Translations under genes and position numbers: made by a program
Notes under the pieces: model-generated
Databases searched by the model: none
What the model saw: only the letters and a program-made list of their open reading frames with translations
What the model was told of the DNA's origin: nothing
Shown: positions 1-5,400 of the stretch, piece by piece
Position numbering within the stretch: position 1 is the first letter of the stretch
Layout of the letters: each line of letters opens with the position of its first letter
Assembly: GCA_910587645.1 (NCBI GenBank)
Contig: CAJUNA010000045.1
Coordinates: 1 to 16,977, forward strand
Length of the DNA: 16,977 nucleotides
Direction of reading: 5' to 3'
DNA from: an uncultured Oscillospiraceae bacterium
GTDB lineage: Bacteria; Bacillota; Clostridia; Oscillospirales; Oscillospiraceae

Positions 1-37
1 CCAGCACCAGTGCGAGAATCTTCTTCAGATTTCTCAT
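1..37 (-). CDS. N-terminus of a secreted protein or lipoprotein (cut by window edge)
   Basis: Reading leftward from the ATG at 37-35 gives MRNLKKILALVL and then runs off the window. A basic n-region (R, K, K) followed by a run of I, L, A and V is the start of a signal peptide. An AAGGAGG ribosome site lies at 55-49 on the minus strand, 11 nt before the ATG, which supports a real start. Proteins with this kind of beginning in related bacteria are often solute-binding lipoproteins of ABC transporters, but no lipobox or mature sequence is visible, so the product is unknown. The upstream gap of almost 0.7 kb with repeated TGGTAGC motifs probably carries its control region. Confidence 0.7.
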   Translation of the reverse strand, partial: MRNLKKILALVL

Positions 38-202
38 AGTGGATTTTTCCTCCTTCTAATTTTTCGAGGCAGTTTGGCCTGTTTCCCTGCCGCCTTTGCG
101 CGTTTTTCCGCACCAGACGGCCATTATCAAGCCCCTTACCTTAATCTGCAAAATTTTAAAATGCTTGCTATACAGGCACTACTAAAAATCTCCTCCAAAT
201 TT

Positions 203-319
203 TGGTAGCAAAAACCAGAAAATTGGTAGCAAGTTTTCAACTTATGTAAATCTGTTTCATTATGAACTACAGTTTTTCTAGTGGTAGCGTGGAAAAAAAG
301 ATGGTAGCTATTTGGTAGC
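203..319. repeat. Five direct TGGTAGC repeats, probable regulator binding sites
   Basis: The heptamer TGGTAGC occurs at 203-209, 224-230, 282-288, 302-308 and 313-319, all in one orientation. Three copies read TTGGTAGCA. Start-to-start distances are 21, 58, 20 and 11 bp. Several of these are close to whole helical turns, which would place the copies on one DNA face. This fits an array of operator half-sites for a regulator that binds direct repeats, such as an OmpR-type response regulator, though no factor can be named. On the minus strand the motif reads GCTACCA, and the array lies about 165-280 bp upstream of the leftward secreted protein. Confidence 0.5.
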
Positions 320-557
320 AGCTTTACAAAAAATTAAAAATAAAATTTCTATTTATATGGAAATATAAAAAAATTTAAATAATTTGAAAAAATGCATATA
401 TAAAATAAAAATTTAACAATTAAGTTTACATAACGCTGTTTTTGCGGTGTTCCTTGCAATTTTTACAAATAGTATAGAAAAAATAGATCGAATAAGTCCT
501 AAAATAAGCAGCCGGAAAAATAATCTGGAAATGGCTCTAGGATTTTTCCCTTTTTTG

Positions 558-566
558 TGGTATAAT
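558..566 (+). promoter_or_regulatory. Extended -10 promoter for the hydrolase gene
   Basis: TG-G-TATAAT is a perfect -10 hexamer (561-566) with an upstream TGn extension. No good -35 hexamer lies 16-18 bp upstream, which is tolerated at extended -10 promoters. Transcription would begin near 573 and leave a leader of about 150 nt before the hydrolase ATG. Confidence 0.55.
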
Positions 567-652
567 GACCAAAACGCAATGGATAATTTCACCGGTTTGT
601 CCCTGATTTTCCTCTTTCCTACCGGGGAAGGAGGGGGAGGAGCAAAAAATAG

Positions 653-683
653 AACCGCAAAAGCAGGCGGCTTTTGCGGTTTT
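653..683 (+). terminator. Terminator-like hairpin in the hydrolase leader
   Basis: A perfect 12-bp stem joins 653-664 (AACCGCAAAAGC) and 670-681 (GCTTTTGCGGTT) across the loop AGGCG, followed by TT and then A. It sits between the promoter at 561 and the ribosome site at 713. It could be an attenuator or the terminator of a short leader RNA. The U-tract is short, so read-through is likely. No known riboswitch class was recognised upstream. Confidence 0.5.
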
Positions 684-725
684 ATAGGTGGGGTTATCCC
701 AATAAAAACAGTGGAGGAAAATGAC

Positions 726-1658
726 ATGGCAATTTTTTCCGAGTACTTCTTTCCTTCCAGCGATGGAAAAACCTTGATCCATGTAAATCAATGGACGCCG
801 CCGAACCGGGAAAATGTAGGGGTGGTGCAGATTGCCCACGGCGTGGCGGAGTACGGCGCACGGTACGCGCCCTTCGCACAATTCCTGTGCAGCCATGGCT
901 TTGTGGTGGTGGCCAACGATCACTTAGGCCACGGAAAATCTGTTATAGAGGACTGCCCCATGGTGTATTTTGGCGAGGAAAACGGCTGGCAGCATGTAGT
1001 GGATGACATGGAGGAATTACGCATCCGTACAGCCAAGGTCTTTCCTGGAAAGCCGTACTTTTTGTTCGGCCACTCTATGGGATCTTTTCTCTCCCGCACC
1101 CATTTGATCCGTTACCCCGGCAAGCTGGCGGGCTGCATCCTCTGCGGCACAGGCCATCCGTCCTCCGCTGTGGTCGCCGGAGGGAAGCTGGTGGCTGGCC
1201 GGGAGATTAAACGTTTGGGTAAGAAGGCTTACAGCGCCAAAGCGGATGATCTGGCCTTTGGCGCGTATAACAAAGCTTTCGCCCCTACCCGCACCCGGTT
1301 TGATTGGGTGTCCGCCAGTGAAGCCAACGTGGACGCGTACATTGCTGACCCCCTCTGCGGCGGCGATACGACCCTGGGACTGTTCCGGGATATGCTGGAC
1401 GGATTGAGCATTATCACCAAACAGGCCAACATGGATAAAATGGATAAATCGCTCCCGGTGTATTTTATTGCCGGTGATCAGGATCCGGTGGGCAGCATGG
1501 GAAAAGGCGTGGAGAAGGCCTGTGCCTGCTTCCGGAAAGCCGGCCTGGGGGATGTGAACATCAAGCTTTACCACGGGCTACGCCACGAAATCCTGAACGA
1601 AGCCAGCAAGCAGTATGTCTACCAAGATGTGCTGGATTGGCTGACAGCCCGGGTTTGA
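726..1658 (+). CDS. Alpha/beta hydrolase, serine aminopeptidase S33 / monoacylglycerol lipase-like
   Basis: This 310-residue protein has the full alpha/beta-hydrolase layout of the Hydrolase_4 (S33) family, which includes monoacylglycerol lipases and lysophospholipases. Visible are the oxyanion-region motif IAHGVAEYGARY (from residue 36), the HLGHG turn (66-70), the nucleophile elbow GHSMGS with Ser117, the acid Asp253 in GDQDP, and the catalytic His287 in GLRHE. There is no signal peptide, so it is probably cytoplasmic. The start at 726 has GGAGG at 713-717, 8 nt upstream; an overlapping ATG at 721 is in another frame. The gene is transcribed alone, and its last 40 bp overlap the convergent membrane-protein gene. 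The substrate is unknown; an acylglycerol or lysophospholipid esterase is the best family-based guess. Confidence 0.9.
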   Translation: MAIFSEYFFPSSDGKTLIHVNQWTPPNRENVGVVQIAHGVAEYGARYAPFAQFLCSHGFVVVANDHLGHGKSVIEDCPMVYFGEENGWQHVVDDMEELRIRTAKVFPGKPYFLFGHSMGSFLSRTHLIRYPGKLAGCILCGTGHPSSAVVAGGKLVAGREIKRLGKKAYSAKADDLAFGAYNKAFAPTRTRFDWVSASEANVDAYIADPLCGGDTTLGLFRDMLDGLSIITKQANMDKMDKSLPVYFIAGDQDPVGSMGKGVEKACACFRKAGLGDVNIKLYHGLRHEILNEASKQYVYQDVLDWLTARV

Positions 1659-2182
1659 CGGAGGGCCGCGCCCCAGGCGAGGGCTTCCGTATCCTGGAAC
1701 CGCCAGAGCAGGGCGGCGGAGAGGACACAGTCCGCCGCCAGCAGAACCCATAATAAAAACGCCGCCCAAGACGGAACCATCTCAGCCAGCGCAGCAGCAA
1801 AAGGATGGATCAGCCGGACGGAAACAGCGGATAAAATACCCCAAACCAGCGCGAAATGGGGACAAATCCTGCCATGCACATGGCCTTTCATGGCGGTGTA
1901 GTCCCAGAAGCGGACGGCGAAAATTTTATCGTAAAAAAGATGGACCGCAAACTCCACTCCGGTGCAAACAGCGCCGCCCAGGATCATCAAGGGGAAGAAT
2001 CCGATCCCCTCTGGCGCGAGGGCTAGCAGGGCTGTCATCGCCAGCCCGTACACAGGGCAGAGCGGCAGAAGCAGGAAACATTTCCTCACCTGATGGGAGG
2101 CGTGGGACAGGCGGGCGTAAAGTTTTTCCAGGCCATATCCGGCGAAACTGTAAAGTAGGAAATATAGGAACCATTTGGACAT
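1619..2182 (-). CDS. CmpB-family (putative ABC-transporter type IV) membrane protein
   Basis: This is a 187-residue hydrophobic protein with about five membrane segments. The features FLLYSFAGYGLEKLYA near the N-terminus, CPVYGLAM, GGAVCTGVEF, and FWDYTAMKGHVHGRICPHFALVWG in the middle match the CmpB family (PF06541), which is common in Firmicutes and has no firmly established function. The chosen ATG has GGAGAGG five bases upstream. A longer open frame reaching a TTG at 2338 is rejected because the added residues are not family-like and run through the ribosome site. The gene faces the hydrolase and overlaps its end by 40 bp. No clear promoter was seen in 2183-2296. Confidence 0.8.
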   Translation of the reverse strand: MSKWFLYFLLYSFAGYGLEKLYARLSHASHQVRKCFLLLPLCPVYGLAMTALLALAPEGIGFFPLMILGGAVCTGVEFAVHLFYDKIFAVRFWDYTAMKGHVHGRICPHFALVWGILSAVSVRLIHPFAAALAEMVPSWAAFLLWVLLAADCVLSAALLWRFQDTEALAWGAALRQTRAVSQSSTSW

Positions 2183-2296
2183 AAAAACCTCTCCTTTTGT
2201 GGGGTGACGGTAGCTTTTCCGGCCTAATGGGAAATATGCGGTTTCTGCCCGAAAGGAGACGGGAACAAGCGGTGGGAATTGGAGGAGACATTGGAA

Positions 2297-2401
2297 ATGC
2301 TGGAAGCGGGGGACAGCCGCCAGTTGTCCGCCGTTCAAACTTTTATTAAAAAACGCGGGATAAGGAGGTGGAGGACATCGCTGGGGAATGGGAGATTTTA
2401 G
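2297..2401 (+). CDS. Possible 34-residue leader ORF overlapping the UDG start
   Basis: An ATG at 2297 has a good GGAGGAG ribosome site at 2281-2287, 9 nt upstream. It opens a frame beginning MLEAGDSRQLSAVQTFIKKR and ending at a TAG at 2399-2401. It overlaps the first 34 bases of the UDG frame. The codons just upstream in the same frame (RWELEETLE) also look protein-like, so it may be the remnant of a longer gene instead. It resembles no family I recognise. Translation through it could couple to the UDG start, whose own ribosome site is badly placed. Confidence is low because the frame is short. Confidence 0.25.
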   Translation: MLEAGDSRQLSAVQTFIKKRGIRRWRTSLGNGRF

Positions 2402-2961
2402 AGCAGGAATGCCGCCATTGCAGGGAATGTGCCCTCTGGGAAACCAGAAAAAATGTGGTCTTTGGCGTGGGGAATCCGCAGGCGGAGATCATGCTGGTAG
2501 GCGAAGGCCCTGGGGCCAATGAGGACGAGCAGGGGATTCCCTTTGTCGGCAAAGCGGGATTGTTTTTGGACGATATGCTGGCGATTATCGGCCTGGACCG
2601 GACGATGGTGTATATCGCCAACATTGTAAAATGCCGTCCGCCGGGAAACCGGGATCCGCTGAATGTGGAGCAGGACGCCTGCATTGGATACCTGCGCCGG
2701 CAGATGGAGCTGATCCGCCCGAAAATCCTGGTGTGCCTGGGAAGGATCGCCGCTATGCGCTTGATAAACGATAAGTTCCGGATCACCAGGGAGCACGGCG
2801 TCTGGCACGACATTGGCGGGATACGGATGATGGCGGTCTATCACCCATCGGCGCTGCTGCGGGATCCGGGGAAGCGTCCGGAAACCTTTGACGATCTGAA
2901 ATCACTGCAAAGCGAAATTCAAAGGGTTTGTACCCATACTGCGTTGAAAAAACTGTGGTAA
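2368..2961 (+). CDS. Uracil-DNA glycosylase, family 4 (Fe-S)
   Basis: It removes uracil from DNA, the first step of base-excision repair. The 197-residue product shows the family 4 signature: motif 1 GEGPGANEDEQG (residues 45-56) and PFVGKAG, motif 2 HPSALLRDP (159-167), and the four expected Fe-S ligands as Cys18-x2-Cys21, Cys89 and Cys105. The length is normal for the family. The start is awkward: the only usable codon near the expected N-terminus is GTG 2368, and it directly abuts an AAGGAG site with no spacer. Translational coupling from the small upstream frame, or another non-ATG start, is possible. DUF1846 follows after 23 bp, so the two are probably co-transcribed. Confidence 0.9.
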   Translation: MEDIAGEWEILEQECRHCRECALWETRKNVVFGVGNPQAEIMLVGEGPGANEDEQGIPFVGKAGLFLDDMLAIIGLDRTMVYIANIVKCRPPGNRDPLNVEQDACIGYLRRQMELIRPKILVCLGRIAAMRLINDKFRITREHGVWHDIGGIRMMAVYHPSALLRDPGKRPETFDDLKSLQSEIQRVCTHTALKKLW

Positions 2962-2984
2962 AGGGGAAAAGTGAGGGGAAAATC

Positions 2985-4469
2985 ATGTTGAAACGGGGAT
3001 TTGATCATCAGAAGTATATCGAAACGCAGTCCGAACGCATCCGGAACCGTATCGGGCAGTTCGGCGGAAAGCTCTACCTGGAGTTCGGCGGAAAGCTCTT
3101 TGACGATTACCACGCCTCCCGTGTCCTGCCCGGATTCGAGCCGGACAGTAAGATCCGGATGCTCCAGCAGCTCAGGGAGTATGTGGAAATCGTGGTCACC
3201 ATCTGCGCCGTGGATATTGAGAAAAATAAGGTGCGGGGGGATCTGGGTATCCCTTATGAGGAGGATGTGCTGCGGCTGATTGACGTTTTCCAGGGGATGG
3301 ACCTTTACGTGGGCAGCGTGGTGGTGACCCAGTATAGCGGGCAGCCATCGGCGGACGCTTTCCTGAAACGTCTGGACGCCCTGGGCGTCCAGACGTACCG
3401 CCACTATCCGATTGCGGGGTACCCCCATAATGTGGATTTGATTGTCAGCGAGGAGGGGTATGGGCGGAACGATTACGTGGAGACCTCCCATCCGCTGGTG
3501 GTGGTCACCGCGCCGGGGCCAGGCAGCGGGAAAATGGCGGTCTGCCTGAGCCAGCTTTACCACGAAAACCATCGGGGGAAAAAGGCGGGGTACGCGAAGT
3601 TTGAAACCTTCCCCGTGTGGAACCTGCCGCTGGATCATCCGGTGAACCTGGCCTATGAGGCGGCAACGGCGGATCTCAACGATGTGAATATGATTGACCC
3701 CTTCCACTTGGCCGCATATGGGGAGACAACAGTGAATTATAACCGGGATGTGGAGGTTTTTCCCGTCCTGCGGACAATTTTTGAATCTATTTTAGGGCAG
3801 TGCCCATATCAGTCCCCTACGGATATGGGCGTTAATATGGTGGGTAACTGTATCGTGGACGATGGAGCCTGCCGGGATGCGTCCCATATGGAAATCCTGC
3901 GGCGCTACTATACCGCCCTTAACGGACGGCTCCGGGGGACGGTGGAGAAGGACGTGGTCTACAAGCTGGAGCTGTTGATGAAGCGTTCCGGCGTGACGCC
4001 GGGGATCTTTCCGGCGGTGGCGGCGGCCTTGGAAAAAGAGGAGGACACCGGCGCTCCCGCCGGGGCCATGGTTCTGCCGGACGGCAGGGTGATTACCGGC
4101 AAGACCAGCGACCAGCTAGGGGCGTCTTCGGCGCTGCTGCTGAATGCCTTGAAGGCTTTGGGAGGCATCGACCAGGAGCTGGATTTGATCTCAACCCAGG
4201 TGTTGGACCCAATCTGCCGGCTGAAAACGGAGAGCTTGGGAAATAAAAACCCCAGGCTCCACAGCGATGAAACGCTGATCGCGCTGTGCGTCAGCGCGTT
4301 GACCAATCCTATCGCCGCGATGGCCCAGCGGCAGCTTCCGAAACTGAAGGGCTGCGGGGCCCATTTTACGGTGGTGCTCAGCGATGTGGATGAAAACCTC
4401 TACCGCCGGTTGGGCATCCATGTCAGTAATGAAGCGAAATATGAGCGGCAGAGATTATACTACAAGTAA
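2985..4469 (+). CDS. DUF1846 / UPF0371 family protein
   Basis: The 494-residue product matches UPF0371 (PF08903) along its whole length. The N-terminal signature is FGGKLYLEFGGKLFDDYHASRVLPGF (starting at residue 26; shown here as the family hallmark EFGGKLFDDYHA). A glycine-rich P-loop-like APGPGSGK lies at 176-183, followed by an ETFPVWNLPLDHPVN segment. Structures of family members exist but the biochemical role is not established, so no function is assigned. The start at 2985 follows a GAGGGG purine tract; a longer frame from 2928 would begin inside UDG and is rejected. It lies 23 bp after UDG in a probable two-gene unit. A perfect 13-bp inverted repeat is embedded at codons 129-138. Confidence 0.9.
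   Translation: MLKRGFDHQKYIETQSERIRNRIGQFGGKLYLEFGGKLFDDYHASRVLPGFEPDSKIRMLQQLREYVEIVVTICAVDIEKNKVRGDLGIPYEEDVLRLIDVFQGMDLYVGSVVVTQYSGQPSADAFLKRLDALGVQTYRHYPIAGYPHNVDLIVSEEGYGRNDYVETSHPLVVVTAPGPGSGKMAVCLSQLYHENHRGKKAGYAKFETFPVWNLPLDHPVNLAYEAATADLNDVNMIDPFHLAAYGETTVNYNRDVEVFPVLRTIFESILGQCPYQSPTDMGVNMVGNCIVDDGACRDASHMEILRRYYTALNGRLRGTVEKDVVYKLELLMKRSGVTPGIFPAVAAALEKEEDTGAPAGAMVLPDGRVITGKTSDQLGASSALLLNALKALGGIDQELDLISTQVLDPICRLKTESLGNKNPRLHSDETLIALCVSALTNPIAAMAQRQLPKLKGCGAHFTVVLSDVDENLYRRLGIHVSNEAKYERQRLYYK
3368..3396. repeat. Perfect 13-bp inverted repeat inside DUF1846 CDS
   Basis: ACGTCTGGACGCC (3368-3380) and GGCGTCCAGACGT (3384-3396) are exact reverse complements separated by only CTG. The repeat encodes residues around KRLDALGVQTY. 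It would form a very stable hairpin in the mRNA or be a two-fold symmetric protein site. Nothing else marks the place as a regulatory or insertion site. Confidence 0.7.
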
Positions 4470-4636
4470 TTTATTTCCCTTGTTTTGCGGCGGGTATGTA
4501 TTTTGTTGTCAAGGTACCTCCGTTTGCAACCGGCGCGGGGGCGTTTTTCCAGGAGGATCAGTCCTGTTGAGCGTTTTTGTTTGAACGCGCGAAGTTCCGG
4601 TAGGTGACGCTCGCTACAACTTTAGGATGCAAATAG

Positions 4637-4680
4637 GGGAAAGTTGCACGTTCCTGTGCAACTTTCCCGAAAAAATTTTT
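4637..4680 (+). terminator. Strong hairpin downstream of DUF1846, probable terminator
   Basis: A perfect 13-bp stem pairs GGGAAAGTTGCAC (4637-4649) with GTGCAACTTTCCC (4656-4668) across a 6-nt loop. It is followed by GAAAAAA and then TTTTT. The T-run begins 7 nt after the stem, farther than in a classical terminator, so efficiency is uncertain. It lies between DUF1846 and the histidine phosphatase and probably ends the UDG-DUF1846 transcript. The rest of the 257-bp gap (4470-4726) shows no clear promoter. Confidence 0.6.
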
Positions 4681-4726
4681 CTTAATGTCCCCGGACAGGG
4701 GATGGCAGTGAAACGGAGGCGTTAGA

Positions 4727-5302
4727 ATGACCAGGGTTTTCTTTGTGCGCCATGCGCAGTCGGATTGGAAAAGCGGGACGGACCGGGAGCGGGGGCTGAC
4801 CGGGGAAGGACGGGAGGACGCGGGGGTTGTCTTGCCGTTCTTCAAGGATAAGGGTGTGGACAGGTTTTATTGCAGCCCGTACCGGCGTAGTTTGGATACC
4901 ATCCGGGAATCGGCGGATTTTTATGGGCAGGCGATTCAGACTGACGAGCGGCTGCGGGAGAGGGAAGCCGCGCCGGGCGGGAATTGCCGGGAGCTGTCCC
5001 GGAAACGCTGGGAGGATTTTGACTGGAAGGAACCCGGCGGGGAGTGCCTGCGCTCCGTGCAGGAGCGCAATATTGCCGCGCTGACGGAGATCCTGGAACA
5101 AAATCAGGATAAAACAATTGTGATTGGCACACATGGTACCGCCCTTAGCACCATTATGAATTATTTTGATCCGGGTTGGAAGTGTGATGACTTCTTGCGG
5201 ATCATTGATTGGATGCCGTTTGTAATGGAATTGGATTTTGAGGGGTTGCAGTTCTTACAGAAAACGGAGCATATCCATGTAGAGAAGATTTTTAGAGGGT
5301 AG
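4727..5302 (+). CDS. Histidine phosphatase family protein (phosphoglycerate mutase-like)
   Basis: The 191-residue protein opens with FFVRHAQSDW, the phosphohistidine motif with catalytic His9 in an RHA variant of the common RHG. It continues with SPYRRSLDT (Arg53/Arg54), Glu80 in LREREAA as the likely proton donor, and the second histidine His136 in IGTHGTALS. This is the branch-1 histidine phosphatase fold, acting through a phosphohistidine intermediate. Small members range over sugar-phosphate, nucleotide and cobalamin-precursor phosphatases, and the substrate cannot be read from sequence. The ATG has GGAGG 8 nt upstream (AACGGAGGCGTTAGA). It follows a terminator-like hairpin and precedes tex by 98 bp. 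Confidence 0.88.
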   Translation: MTRVFFVRHAQSDWKSGTDRERGLTGEGREDAGVVLPFFKDKGVDRFYCSPYRRSLDTIRESADFYGQAIQTDERLREREAAPGGNCRELSRKRWEDFDWKEPGGECLRSVQERNIAALTEILEQNQDKTIVIGTHGTALSTIMNYFDPGWKCDDFLRIIDWMPFVMELDFEGLQFLQKTEHIHVEKIFRG

Positions 5303-5400
5303 TGCTTAACCGCAATGCTCCTGATGGGGGGCGGGGGCCGCGAAAGCCCTGGGCTGGTTATAGAAGGAATTTACTGCGATAGGAGAACTAAGAAAAGTAA

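Larger units (their letters stand above)
38..725. other. Long AT-rich divergent intergenic region
   Basis: This gap of nearly 700 bp separates the leftward secreted protein from the rightward hydrolase. From about 120 to 550 it is much richer in A and T than the rest of the window. It holds five TGGTAGC repeats (203-319), an A/T-only stretch near 325-420, an extended -10 box (561-566), a pyrimidine/purine leader segment (about 608-641) and a strong hairpin (653-681). An open frame runs through 447-725 into the hydrolase, but its sequence is low in complexity and unlike the hydrolase family, so it is not counted as coding. No other gene is supported here. Confidence 0.7.

Noticed and set aside
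203..319. TGGTAGC cluster as a CRISPR array or replication iterons
   Set aside because: The repeat is only 7-9 bp with uneven spacing, and there are no cas or replication genes nearby.
641..690. T-box riboswitch suggested by GAACCGC before a terminator-like hairpin
   Set aside because: The conserved T-box bulge sequence and specifier stem are not seen, and the downstream gene is not an amino acid gene.
447..725. Upstream extension of the hydrolase frame starting at 447
   Set aside because: It crosses the promoter and leader hairpin, is not family-like, and a well-placed GGAGG marks the ATG at 726.
3058..3101. Direct repeat encoding FGGKL twice at the start of DUF1846
   Set aside because: Both copies fit the conserved family N-terminus, so it is explained by protein sequence.
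4470..4636. Possible small RNA or gene in the gap after DUF1846
   Set aside because: Only weak short inverted repeats were seen, with no promoter or protein-like frame.
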